Shown piece by piece: positions 1 through 14,200 of a stretch of 64,000 nt of DNA. The translations under genes and the position numbers were made by a program. Below the pieces are notes generated by a model. The model ran no database searches, had not been told where the DNA came from, and saw only the letters and a list, made by a program, of their open reading frames with translations. The stretch comes from Siphonodentalium dalli (taxonomy: Eukaryota; Mollusca; Scaphopoda; Gadilida; Siphonodentaliidae), in the NCBI GenBank assembly GCA_032622095.1, contig CP136063.1, positions 68,859,980 to 68,923,979 of the forward strand, given 5' to 3'. Positions within the stretch are counted from its first letter, which is position 1, and each line of letters opens with the position of its first letter.

Positions 1-2193
1 TATTTTCTTGCAGACCTTCATGATTTCAGTTTGTAAACTGATCGCATAACCTAGCTAGGTTCATAAGTTAAATAATGGAGCACGACTGTTGCAAATAGTT
101 CCTGTCAAACTCTCCAATGACGAGCCTTGTAATTGCTGTTTTAATTTTGTTTAAACCACATTTTTATGTAACCAGAACGTATCTCTCATTTTGTTAGGGT
201 GGACAGGTGCTGCAATATTACTATAATATACATTGGTTAAAGAGGATAATCATTTTTCAAATTGATTGTTTGAAATTGCGTTTTTTTTTTAAATTCACGA
301 ATGGTATGCAGCATCCTTAAATGGCACTAGCGCCACATAGCACATTGCCTCATTTAAATTACGACTCTGAATCATGGGTGCCACAAATAGGGACGTGGGG
401 ACTTGGAGGGTGTTTGGTGTTATATCAAAACTTTGATAAAAACATTTAAGCCTTGAAAACATTTCGTCCTGATAATTTCAGACTCCAATTTTCAACGAAT
501 ATATAAATAACGAATTTCCAACGAAAATATATAGTGGAAATGCTATCACTTCGGTTCAAGATTCTAAAAAGTTTCTACTTTAAATAGAAAACATGTTGAT
601 CATTGCTGTCATTCGTGACATATTGTGTATATCTATGATATGGGGTCTTAAGCCACATATTTCTTTCCGTATGGATTTGAGAGAGGAACAAACGATTTGT
701 AAATTTTAAGATAAATACCAGTATTCACGAATATTTATTTATATATGCGCCCCAGAGCAAACCAAATAGATGGTATTGGAATGAATTGTTATATATTTCA
801 TTACGTTGGAACTTATTTCAATTTTCACCGATTGACTCAACAAGCATACATCAAGACGCGAATAGTTACCATCACGATTATCTTCTGAAATATGGCATCA
901 ATGTTTCGGCATTTTTGTGAGATTGGTTTCCCGTTTGAGTGAAAACGTCGTAACTTATCTCCCATATTTTGAGACGTCGTGTATTTGAGGTGAAGAATTT
1001 ATTTCACTCAGCATATATCCGCTTTTCTCAAAATAAGAAGCAAATGATACATGTGTGCAGCAGTTTTCACAATTGCAAAGTATATATTATATTATAATGA
1101 GTATCGAAGCAATGACGTAATTATTAAAAAAATGGACTGTCTCAAATTGTTTTGGAAAATCTAAAATATGTATCGCAAATTCGTTGTGCTTAGGTCAATG
1201 ACTCAATGGCTATATAACTATACTAGTATAATTTTCGACTGTCAGTTGGAAATGTGTTCTAATATATTTTAAACCACTCATAAATCGTACTCCCTAAAAA
1301 GTATTTCCTCGCTTTGAGAACGGGGAACAATTAGTTTGATCTAAATATCATCCCTGAATGTTATAATCCCTGTATGTTGCATCGTTTTTCAGACATCACA
1401 ACTTTCTTGTGACAACTATATTTTCGCATCCAAACTAGAATATTGTGTGCCATCTGTGTCATGCGAATAAATTGACACAATAACAAAGACGTGTCTGCCT
1501 ACAAGAATTCGTTGAATTTAATGGGGCACGAGATCAACAGTGTATCACCTTACATAATAATTTACCGAGAAGCGAACAATGCATTATATCTAAGCTGGTC
1601 ACTGGGCCCAAAATCTAGAACTTGAAATGGGTAGGAGAATAAAAGCCGATCGTGTTCCAATTGCAGACCGGTTATGTAATCAATGCAACCATCAAAAGTG
1701 GAAGACGACACACATTTTATATTACAATATTCACATTAAACACCCAGAGGACTGTAGTAACCAATATGACAAAACAAGCAATAATTCGGTTTCACAGAAA
1801 GAATGATGATACAAACATTGGGATGATATTTCGGTCAAAATTATAAAAGTCAACAGTGTCCTAAGTAGTGCATTACAGATATCGAAAAACTGAGAATATA
1901 AACCTAGTCAATATGTATATAGGCAATATTGTCCTATGATATATTGATCTTTAAGTGTTATATTACAAGCTTGTTTATTGTTTTTATGCTTGCCATATCC
2001 TATATGTGTATTGATAGTTAATTAAATATGTCTGGCTATGTCAATGGATATAGCCGTTTTATGTAACATTTGCCTGACTACGCTTTAGTCATTCTAATGT
2101 GCCACGTATCGGGTGCCTTACTTTATCAATTACAGGTTACTTCTCATAGACCCACTTACCGATAATGGTTATAAGGAAACTCTTGGCACTTAC
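1..2193. other. Intronic or downstream DNA of the TRPM-like gene, no exon recognised
   Basis: AT-rich sequence 3' of the last exon I could recognise in the TRPM-like gene on the minus strand. Helices S2 to S6 and the C-terminus should lie here or beyond the left edge. I found no exon with credible splice borders and TRPM-like sequence. Short open stretches on both strands have no recognisable product. No repeat is evident. Confidence 0.4.
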
Positions 2194-2289
2194 ATGATGA
2201 CTCCTTCTTGTTGGTGCTGTTCCACATATGTTGGCATTAAAGTTAATATGCAAGCAGATAAATGGCGGGAAGAAACAACATGCCAGCAA
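2194..2289 (-). CDS. TRPM-like exon j: start of helix S1
   Basis: The 96-bp exon encodes 32 residues beginning LLACCFFPPFICLHINF, a hydrophobic helix matching the first membrane segment of TRPM channels, which typically carries an FFPP-like centre. The acceptor is TTGTAG after a pyrimidine-rich tract and the donor is GTAAGT. Both borders are phase 0, which agrees with the end of exon i. It is the last exon recognised towards the 3' end. Confidence 0.72.
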
Positions 2290-5200
2290 CTACAATGGGA
2301 CAAAGTAATATACATAAAACACACACTATCACACATAACACGAATTTACAAACATATTTTATGTTTATGCCAGTACGACAAAGGGGAGATCGGATATGAT
2401 AACTCAAAACACAAGCTAAACGAACGCCACACCTGCTCCACGGACTGGCAGACACAAACCAGTATAAAGGGAGACCATATTGGATAAATTAAAATGAGGT
2501 ATACACTCTCATCAGGATTAGAACCAGCATCGGCATCGCTGGGTGCATTATGTTAACTTAATGTGCCATGCACATTATCGATAGATGTACCGGAGACTAA
2601 ACACTTGAAGGAAGACCACCAACCTCGATCATACTGTAGTCTTGTGCCATGCTCCCCCGCCATACTTCGGATAGTAGTGCTTGGTATGCTGGCGCAGACA
2701 CAAATTTCTTATTGTCTGCATGTACCGCTATATAAAGGGGGTTAACTATACCCCATTGATTCATCTGTCGTCGCACGAGTTCTTTGGTTTTCTCTTCGTC
2801 CACCGAGTATAGTTCTTCCAGAACATTAACACTCTCATTTTCAAACCACCTTCAATGGATAACAATATTGTGGAGTAAATGTAACAGCAGACTAACGCGC
2901 ATACTATCGCGAATTGTCATACTTCGATAGTACGGCGGACTGAACCGATTTTCGGAAAATTAAAATCTCCCTGAAAATTGAGAATATAATGTGGTTTCAT
3001 CCATTTGTTTGGCAAACTACCTTTGAAAACCTATGTTTTTGCCAGTGGACATCACATTAACCGGTATACAGATCATTTATCAACAGCTTTTACATAATCC
3101 ATTCAACAGGTATCTTTTGTTGGTCTGTATTTCCTTGCATATATTTAGTCTTCATACCAGTGTCAGTGTATAGATTGTCACCTAGTATACATGCATATGC
3201 GTGTGTGTTGACTACACAGCAAACGCACACAATGCCATATAGGGGAAGATGGTAATGTTACAAGAGTACTCGACTATGCATAATCATGTGTAGGGTCCTG
3301 TATATATGTTCCAGTATTAGAGCCTTCTGTAGTTAATGTTCTGTTTAGCGTTGTCAGAACAAATAGAGGCAAATATGCGTTATTTGCTATTTTCTTGCAT
3401 GGGGCTGGTGAATTGCGTCACATGCTATTAGCTGTATGTTTATCATGCTTACATACTGTTTCCCATGCATGTGTGTGTTTTGTCCAAGATTATACTTGTA
3501 TATTACGTGAATACTATCGAATGCAACCTACCAAAACAGACAATGAAACAATATATATAATTGCATGTGTGATTAAACATACATATATTTTATAGAACAA
3601 GATTAAACGTGCAATCTCTAAATTAGGATAATATACAACTCTTTTTGGTGGTAGAGAAAGAAGCATTAGCGAGTCGCGTTGAATGTTCTGGTCATGCCGT
3701 GTATGGTATCATGAGCATGTCTCATTCAAATTCTTCTAATATAGCAGAGGCAAGAATACACAAATATTTTAATTATATCGGAATGAACATGAAATGAGGC
3801 GAATAAGGAGAAACGGGAAATTAAGTAACTTTGGCCTTAGATAAAATAACAGGGTATTCAAATCATGTAAAGTGCAATCACAATGTGAATCATCAGTCCC
3901 ACATTCTAGTATGTCATAATAGTTGATGCTGATAAAGCACTATGGTCACATATATCATTGGTTTGCATCAACCCATTTGCATGTCAATAAAGATGTGTCA
4001 AATGATCACGATATTATAATCTAGCAGTCGGTTCAACATAATACTTGTTGGTATCAGAACATTTTCCTTTTAGCAACAATAATGTTATGACAGGAATCGG
4101 TCGATACGTTTAATATCGGCTTGTTATCATTGTGACGATATGGAACAAAACATTATGCGACCATATTCAGAATGATTACACAATTTTAGGTGCACCTAAA
4201 CGAAGTGATGTCCTATGCGTGCGCTGTATGGTATATTTCCTCTCGCATACCGATGAAAACTAAGAGTTTATGTCGAATATTATTTTGAAGGCGATATTTA
4301 GTTTTATAAAATGTGTTAACAGTTTTTTCCTAATTTCCTTAGTTAAACATATTCTGTGGAACAATACCAGAGTTAATTGTGGTACAAAATACCAGGTTAA
4401 ATTCATATGGGGATAATTATCTCTGGTGGATAACGATGTATTTTATTAAATGTATAGTTTTCTAAGTGACGCCGACCGAAATAGGTGTGGGGCTCAATAA
4501 AAGTTAGGAATACGCGATAATCTCAGTAATTGACTAATTGACAAAGATGCACAGCTTTCAGCCAAATGATTATGTATGTTTCTTAACCATGTAAAATAAA
4601 CATCTAACATGCTGGTGACTTTGTCTTACCTGGGATACGCCGGGCATACTTAGTATGCCATGTATCGAGTCCTTGATTTGTTGGTAATTTGACTGCTTAT
4701 GGATATACACATATTGCTTACTGTCCAAATATTAACTTACTGAGCACTTTCTTTCAACTGTGCTTTGAGCTCAAACTCCTTGTTGTAAACTCATTCAAGG
4801 GTTGCAAGGAATTACAACTCGTGCCGAAAAGCGGCGGTTCCTCGTTTAGAGGATTCGTCACCGAGATATTTGTAACTGATGATGATATCGGTGAAATTCT
4901 GATTTTAACATAATACACCTCTTTTTAACACTACATATGCATACACTATTTCTTACTCTGCTCCCACAACATAAATGTACACTATTTAAATTACTAATTA
5001 AACCCTTTGGCTATAAATTTCATTCGGCAATTTACTTACACTCCAAATTACTTTCTAAATTTATAATAGCCCAACATCAGGTTACGGTCTTTGTACTCCC
5101 ATTTGTTAACTGTGATGACGGCGTTTTTGCTGTGATTTAACTATATTTACTATTTAGACCTGTTGCAAAGCACTCCATTATAGTTATCACATGGTATACA

Positions 5201-8200
5201 CAGCCTTTATGTGAATAACATTTCAAATCTTATATTCCACCGCCAAGCTACCAATTATCGTCTTTACTTTTAGTTGACAAGTATTAGAGATCTTGTATCT
5301 TACTCCACAATATGTATACAGTACATATCATTGCTTGTATTCATACCAACGGTTTAGAACCTACCATCGGTCGAGTGACATTCCTTGCAACCCTTGAATA
5401 AGTTTACAACACCAAATATTGCTTACTGTGCACTTTCTTTCAACTGTGCTTTGAGCTCAAACTCCTTGTATCTCGCTGCCATAGACTTGTAAAGGAAATT
5501 GGCGATCAGACTGAAGCCAAGTGGTTCCTGAAATTGATCACAATATGTCAGCGCCGGGAACCTACTAATAATATAACACCATATATATTATATACTTCAC
5601 TCTGACCCGCTCGTTATTTATAATTGATATGTTTTTGCCATCAGCGATGAGATTGTGGAATGACTAGATTCCTGAACTAAAAAATCCGGAATCCATCGAA
5701 ATGTTCAAATCACGATTTTATGCAGGAAAGTGTCTCAATGCGAGAAGAAAGTAACACAAACTTTTGCTGTGACCAAAAAGAACAACTGATCATACTCACA
5801 TGGATATGCAGCAGTATTAATTAACTCCTCCATAAAAAATTATATAAGAGACAACTGGTGCCCCACGTTCCCCCTATCATAGGAAGGTGCCACAAGTTCC
5901 CCCTAGCGTATGATGGTGTCCCACGTTCCCCCTAGCGTAGAATGGTGCCCCACGTTCCCCCAATCGTAGAATGGTGCCCCACGTTCCTCCTAGCGTAGAA
6001 TGGTGCCCCACGTCCCCCCTAGCGTAGGGTGGTGCCCCACGTTCCCCTATCGTATGACAATTTCCAACTGCTGGTCAGAACAATACTTGTGCCTATCAAA
6101 TCAAACAATGTGATGAATTTCACACTATATCTGGGTAAAGGTTCCAACTAATGTTGTGTGAGGCGTGCAATTTCCAACTGTTTTAACCCAAACTGGGGGC
6201 AATCATATGAATCATCTCTCAGTTTATGTTACGAACTAGTACAAAGATAATAATTCATAACACGCTTTAGTTTCTACTACCTTTGGATACAACATGGACT
6301 GTCGTTATCACAGATGATTATTTGGATTGTTGCCAGCCCGACAACACCAAACAATAAGTTGAACTATGTTTGATATCCAGACCATACTTTATTGTGATAA
6401 CTGTTCGTGCCGATTAAAAGTGGAATATATTCCTAATTGCTGTCAAATTTATATAAATGCCAACAGTCGGAAAGTTTCAGAATCGAATGCAAAATTCTAA
6501 CGTAAATACACGGAGTGTTAATGAATTTCTATGACTAGAAATCCGGTTTGCCAAAAGGGGTCAGCAGTTTGAAATTCCAGGATAAGGTGCAATATCCAAA
6601 GAAGATCATCTGGGCACGGCCCTGAACAGCAGTCAATCCCCGTTCCTCACTTCTAACTGATATAATTTTCAGACCAACATTTTGACCAATAGAGAAATAT
6701 ATGCTAATGTTGGTCTTGGAACAACAAATTTGCCTCTAAAATTAAACAATGTGAAGAATTCCAAACTTCAGCTGGAGTAAAGGTTGCAACTAATGTTGTG
6801 TGAGGCTTGAAATTTCCAACTGTTTTAACCAAAACTGAGGGCATCATATCAAGCATGTTACGCTACAAACGAGTACATCGACAATACTAGTAACACTCTT
6901 TATGTTGTATTACTTTTGGATACAACACGGACTGTCTTTATTACAGACGATTATAGGAATTGCTGCTAGCCCTGCAACGTTCAACAATAGGTTGTATTAT
7001 GTTTTATATTCATACGATATTGTAGTCCCATAACTCTAGTTTTTGCAGATTAAAAGTGGAATATGTTCCTAATTGCTGTCCAATTTATATAATTGCCAAC
7101 AGTTGGAAAGTTTGAGAATCGAATTGCAAAATACAAACGCAAATGAACGAAGTGTAAATGAATTTCTATGACTGGGGAAATCCGATTTGCTAAAAGGGGT
7201 CAGCAGTGTGAAATTTCAGGGTGGCAATGCAACGCCCAAAGAACATCGTGGCACGGCCCTGAACAGCAGTCAATCCCCGCTCCTATGCGTACCTTTATAA
7301 ATGTCCATAAAAGAGAAGCAAGTTCTTGCCTGCACATAAGGACTGACCATATAAACAGCTCCTGTGCTCCGTTCATTTCTACAATAAATTCAATGCAATG
7401 TATTTCTGATTGTAATACGATTGGTCAGTTGTCTCTGTCCACGTTGAAATGACGCCGTTTTGTAGTAAACATATAGAATGGATCACACAAATCTAACGTA
7501 CCACACCAATTATAGTAATTTTGCCACTGTATCAGTTCATAACCTTCAGAATTGTGAATCGGTTATAAATCCTGACATCCTGATGAAAGATACACGATGT
7601 GGCTGCCTATATTCCTATAGTTTGGACGAAAGCATATGCAGTCAATCTGTGACAAAACATAGACATGGCGCACCTGTCGGGGTATAGTCGACTTTGACCG
7701 CATAAACAGATTGTCAGCTCTTTGAGTTCAAATTATACTATGCAGACAGATGCACCATGTGTATACTTTTTAATAATTATATAGGTGCTACATACATTAC
7801 AGCATATACAAATTAACAGCAGTTTGGTAACATGTAACTATTGGTATAGTGCAATTCATAGTGTATATAAATAAGTCTTAAGTCAGAGCGCTCTTAATTG
7901 TTATGGGAAATCGAAAGCATTGCAGCTCTTCAACAGATAATATAATATCGTTGTATGTTTAGGCTGACACATCAAAAAGTGCCACAATTTGAGCATTGGA
8001 AATTAATTTCGAGATCTGATCATCAGAACTTCATAATAGTTGGCTAGTTGCCTCGTTCTGATTATTTTCTTTTATTTAGAAAATTGATACACACATTGTG
8101 GTAGTTTAATGAAAAACTAAAAGGCATGATGAATTATATCAGTAGTATGACCATGTAGTATGACCATGCCGTGTTGAACACAAAAATTCTTTCATTTTTA

Positions 8201-11200
8201 GAATTTTTTCTTAAATTCTTTAACAATTTTATTTTTATCATTTTTCTTACATTTTTTAACGATGGGTGGGTCCCTCGACTCGAATATAAAATATTGTTTA
8301 GGCCATGCATTGTCTTACATATGCGAGACGACCTACGGTGGACTCGCATATATAAGAAAATGCATTGACACAGGGTTTTCACAAAAACTCAGGAAGCTCT
8401 AGTCATGGAAGGGTTAAGGAAATGTTCTGTCTTTGTTGTGTGTGACTACTGTTAGTGCATGTGCCAATTTATTTTCAACACACTTGTTCTTAGTATAAGT
8501 ACATATTTATCAGAAGAATGATCATGTTTAACACGTGCTACACTAAATAATATTTGATGAGTAGCTCTATTAGGAATGTTATAAATGAAATAAGCTGGCG
8601 AAAAAGGTTGCAAAACAAATATTGTCAGGATAATGTTCATTTGCTGCATTAATTGCTAACCCTTTCATGGTGGGAGCTGCGCTGGTGCAACATTAAAGAC
8701 CCTGTAACAATTCATTGTCTTATAGATGCGAGTCGATCATAGGTCTGACTAGCGTTAGTTGTCAGTAGACACATATGAGTATGGTGATACTAGAGATCAT
8801 AGTAATAATCGGCAACCACAAATTCTATCCACCAAATTTCATCAAAATCTGCACCAAAAACATTTTGAGATACATACCCACACGCCATTTCTCACAAACC
8901 GGAAGTGAAATCAGTAAACTGAATATATTATTATACAGCGCAGAGTCTGTTACACATAATGCAAAAAGTCCCAACTCAAAATCTCAAGCCGTTCTGGATT
9001 TCGTATAAAGATTCTTCAACAAGTGGCGAACCTTTTAACCGGAAGTGCGACCCCTATCATTTTTCAGTATTTTATACCACACATACAGGCGCAAATAATG
9101 AAATAAGTCCGAACCCGATATATCAAGCCGTTTCGGAGGAGATACGTTAACAATAATAGAACAGATGAAGAGCGTTCTTTCCTAAGCAAGGTCAGACAAA
9201 ATTCCCTATTAGTGCATCGACTGCATATACTCAATGGCTATGCAGGTACAAAACTTCAAATCAATTGGGCAAGCCGTTTCGACGATATAACAAATAAAAC
9301 CTCGATTTTGCAAGTCATTCTGGTGGCGCGAAAACCCTCCAAAAATCATGTTTTTAAGCAGCCATAACTCCAGAAGTTTAAGTCCGATTAAATAAATTCG
9401 AGTGCAATAGTGATAAGCGGCAACTAAAGATTATATCCACCAAAATCTGCGGCAAATAGTTTTGAGATACATACCCACACGCCAATTCTCCCAACACGGA
9501 AGTTAAATCCGTAACCTATATATATATATCACTAGCCGATGAGCCCGACGATGTCCGGGCTATTCAAAAAACAAATTTCAAGTCGATAGCTCCCCCCGTT
9601 TCCAAGATCTGCTCTGCGCATGCGCGAAGCTGGCGTCGCACGGGCTCGGCGACCCGATAAAATTCGTATCAGAGGCAAGATACATTCACATACCAAATTT
9701 CAAGTCGATAGCTCCACCCGTTTCCGAGATCTCGTCTGCGCATGCGCCTAGCTTGCGTCGCACGGGCTCGGCGACCCGATAAAATTCGTATCCGGGGCAA
9801 GATACATTCACATAGCAAATTTCAAGTCGATAGCTCCACCCTTTCCGAGATCTGGTCTGCGCATGCGCGAAGCTTGCGTCGCACGGGCTCGGCGACCCGA
9901 TAAAATTCGTATCCGGGGCAAGATCCATTCACATAGCAAATTTCAAGTCGATAGCTCCACCCGTTTCCGAGATATCGTCTGCGCATGCGCTGCACGGGCG
10001 TCGCACGGGCTCGCCAATACGACAACGACGACCGCCTGGTCAAACTACACACACGTACCAAGTTTCGTCCCGATCGGTCGAGAATCGTAGATTTGTATAA
10101 ATGACAGACAGACAGACAGACAGACATACAGACAGAGGTCTTCAAAATATATATGAGATTATAGAGCGCAGAGTTTGTCGTGTAAAGATCGCTGTTTCCC
10201 AAGGTCAAGATCAGACGAAATGCATTATTATTGCATCGACTGCGTATACTCAATGGTTATGCAGGTACAAAACTTCAAACCAATTGGCCAAGCTGTTTCG
10301 ACGATATAAGAAATCAAACCTCGATTTTGCAAGTCATTCTGGTGGCGCAAAAACACCCCAAAAATCATGAAAATGGCGAAAGTCAAGGTCGGACGAAATT
10401 ATCAATAGGCTATTTTACTATAACTTCTAATGTTATGTACTGAAACTGAAAACATCAGGTGAATCGGTCCAGTCGTTCCTGGGATATAAGCATGTTATTG
10501 GAATAATAATAATAACTAGAATGAAACTGAAATTGCACAGCAATTTCGATACTTCCATGTTCGCCAATGACGGGAAATTGTGTCATCTGATAAAGTGTAA
10601 GTTGTCAGTAGACACATGTGAGTATGGTGATACTATAGATCATAGTAATAATCGGCAACCACAGATTCTATCCACCAAATTTCATCAAATTCTGCACCCA
10701 AAAATAATTTGAGATACATAACCACACGCCAGTTCTCCCAAACCGGAAGTAAAATCCGTAACATATATATACATATATCATTATACAGCGCAGAATCTGA
10801 TGCACATAATGCAAAAAGTCCCAACTCAATATCTCAAGCCGTTCTGGAATTCGTATAAAGAGCGTGATTTTATCCTTCGACCAGTAGCGAACATTTTAAC
10901 CGGAAGTGCGACCCCTATCACTTGTCAGTATTTTATAACACACATACAGGTGCAAATAATGAGATAAGTCCGAACCCGATATCTCAAGCCGTTTCGGATG
11001 AGATACATTAACAATAATAAAACAGATAAAGGGCGTTGTTTCCTAAGGTCAAGGTCAGACGAAATTCCCTATTAGTCCATCGACTGCGTATGCTCAATGG
11101 TTGTGCAGGTACAAAACTTCAAATCAATTGGCCTAGCCGTTTTGACGATATAAGAAATCAAACCTCGATTTGCAAGTCATTCCGGTGGCGCGAAAACCCC

Positions 11201-14200
11201 CCAAAAATCAGGTTTTTTTAAGCAGCCATAACTCCAGAAGTTTAAGTCCGATTTAAAAAATGCGAGTGGAATAGTGATCAACGGCAAATAAAGATTATAT
11301 CCACCAAATTTGATCAAAATCTGCGCGAAAATGGTTTTGAGATACATACCCATACGTCCGTACTCCCAAACCGAAAGTGAAATCCGTAACTTATATATAT
11401 TATATCACTATAGAGCGCAGAGTTTGATGCACATAATGCAAAAGTCCCAACAATATATTAAGCCGTTCTGGATTTCGTATAAAGAGCGTTATTTTATTCT
11501 TCGACCAGTAGCCAACTTTTTAACCAGAACTGCAACCCCTATCATTGTTTCAATGTTTTACAACACACATAGGCGCAAATAATGAAACAAGTCCGAGTCC
11601 GATATCTCAAATCGTTTTGGAGAACATTCGTTAACAATAATAACACATATAAAGAGTGTTGATTTCTAAGGTCAAGGTCGAACGAAATTCCATATAAGTG
11701 CATCGACTGCATATGCTCAATGGCTATGCCGGTACGAAATTTCAAATTAATTGGCCAAGCCATTTCGAAGATATAAGAATCAAACCTCTATTTTTGCAAG
11801 TCATTTTAGGGGCGCGGATACCCCCAAATATCAGGATTTTAAGCAGCTATAACTCCAGAAGTTTAAGTCCGATTTTAAACATTCGAGTGGAGCAGTGATC
11901 AGCGACCACCAAATTTCATCGAAATCTGCGCCAAAATAGTTTTGAGATACATACCCACACGCTCGTTCTCCCAAACCGGAAGTGAGATCCGTAATCTCTA
12001 TATATCATTGTAGAGCGCAGAATCTGATGCACATAATGCAAAAAGTCCCAACTTAGTATCTCAAGCCGTTCTAGATTTCCTATAAAGAGCGTTGTTTTAT
12101 TCTTCGACCAGTGGCGAACTTTTTGACCGGAAGTGCGACCCCTATCATTTTTTGAATGTTGCATAACACACACAGAGGCGCAAATAAAGAAACTAGTCCA
12201 AATTCGATATCTCAAGCCGTTTTGGAGTATATTCGTTCACAATAATAAAACACATAAAGAGCGTTATGTTCTAAGGTCAAGGTCATACGAAATTCCCTAT
12301 TAGTGCATCGACTGCATATGCTCAATGTAGGTACAAAATTTCAAATCAATTGGCAAGCCGTTTCGACGATATAAGAAATAAAACCTCTATTTTGCAAGTC
12401 ATTTTGGTGGCGCGAAAACCCCCCAAAAATCTGGAAAATGGCGATAACCCCGAAGGTCAAGGTCGGACGAATTTCTCAATATGCTATTTTACTAGATCTC
12501 CCAAAGTTATATACTGAAACCGAAAAGACCATGTGAATCGGTTCAGCCGTTCCTGAGATATAAGCATGTCATTAGAATAATAATAAGAAAAGCCAGAAGA
12601 ATTACAATATACTTCCATGTTAAAACATGGAAGTATAATAAAAGCCAGAAGAATTACAATATACTTCCATGTAAACATGGAAGTATAATAAAAGCCAAAA
12701 GAATTACAATAAACATGGAAGTATAATAATGTACAATTTGTTGGGCCAGTGCATTATCTTAGATATGCGAGGCGACCTATGGTCAGCAGTATGACAATGT
12801 TAACACGTTCTATACTAGATACCTATTGATGAGTAGCTCCATTGGGAACTGTTCAGATAATAATTTCAACAAAAATTCAAATATGAATCCTTCTGCACTT
12901 GTACATTAATTTTGTCATATTGGCGCATGCTCCTTATTTCGTGAATACTCCTCCAAATGAATGGCATGCAATTCCAAATATACATTTACAGTCTGTGCCT
13001 GTGTTTATTTAGAAAAGAAATATGATTAATTTTATAACTAATGAGCATATACTAACTTTGGTCCTCTCGTATGTATTTTTGAATCTCAACTTTGCCCTCG
13101 AAGAACGACGCCAACAGCTTACCAACATCTCCAAGTTCTATGTCAACTCGATCCTATGAATGATACATACGAGTGCTATTACCCATCAAGTTATACCACC
13201 ATCCGACCTCACAACCCGTCCGAGTGATGTTGCCAACCATCAAGTTATATTATCCACTCGACCCTACGCACAATGCATCCGAGTTATAGTACCAACCACA
13301 ACGTTCTATATCCATACGAAGATAACATCCGAGTTATATTTTATCTTATCTATTTCCAAGTGACATTACGTACCTAATGACCTCCATAATATGAAATACG
13401 TTATTAACAGAGCATAGAGAAGATACAATACATCGTATATTCCAACTATTAGCCACGAGAACTATGCTATTTATAATAAATCGTAACAAATATTCATCCG
13501 TTCGATCCACTAGAAGGGGCCAAACATTTAAAAAAGTGTAACATCAACACAGCTGGCAAGACATGAATACTTTATAAATAAGCATGGTGTGTCGTTCATC
13601 CAAGTGTGTGACATTGATTCCGTGATGCGTTTATCTGCACGCCAGGACATGTGGAATGGTGGCTCGCATTTGGCGTATGTACATACATTCTCATCACTAC
13701 TGTGTATATCCGACACAGGAAATTATGCAGGAATTTTACCAATGTTGTCCTCGTGATAGTATACCACTATTAGAATTTGATCAATTTCATTTATAATGCG
13801 TAATAATTGTGACGAAGTCTCTCACTGAATACGTTCGCCATATAATGGTCTTGGTGGGGTATAAACTAATCGTTGAACGGTTCAACGCACACGGAGTACT
13901 GTTCAATGACAGTGCGTTCTTGCAGGAGCAATATCAATAATGAGAGCTAAGATGTCCATTATTCAATAACCCTCTTCAATGTTCTTGAGTCACCAATGTG
14001 TTTCTGAAGAAATTGTACGAAAGAAGAACAGGGTGGTAATTTATATGGCAATTGTCAGCACACACACACACAATCATACTTAAACCTTAAGTTACCCTCA
14101 CACCATAGCGTATGCTGAAACCTATGAGTTGCGTGTAAAAAATATTTGTATACGCACCAAACGCAAGCGAAATCAACAATTTTGTCAATTTGTAACCTAT

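Larger units (their letters stand above)
8757..12583. repeat. Tandem array of about 0.6-kb units
   Basis: A unit of roughly 605-630 bp recurs at least five times in direct orientation. The landmark GCATCGACTGC (or one-base variants) is near 9213, 10233, 11074, 11701 and 12306, and TCCACCAAATTTCATC-type landmarks lie near 8827, 10670, 11300 and 11910. Spacing is about 0.6 kb at the right end and larger at the left, where the CpG-rich array 9565-10030 and truncated units intervene. Units share AACCGGAAGTG and CTCCAGAAGTTTAAGTCCGAT. No conserved reading frame was seen. Confidence 0.85.

Noticed and set aside
5049-5135. Minus-strand stretch reading NHSKNAVITVNKWEYKD, protein-like, before a GTAATT
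   Set aside because: It lies between TRPM exons h and i, which already join in phase, and it does not match TRPM. No other family was recognised.
13528-13716. 62-codon minus-strand open frame with several Cys and His, considered as an exon between TRPM exons e and f
   Set aside because: No TRPM similarity and no convincing acceptor and donor in phase 0.
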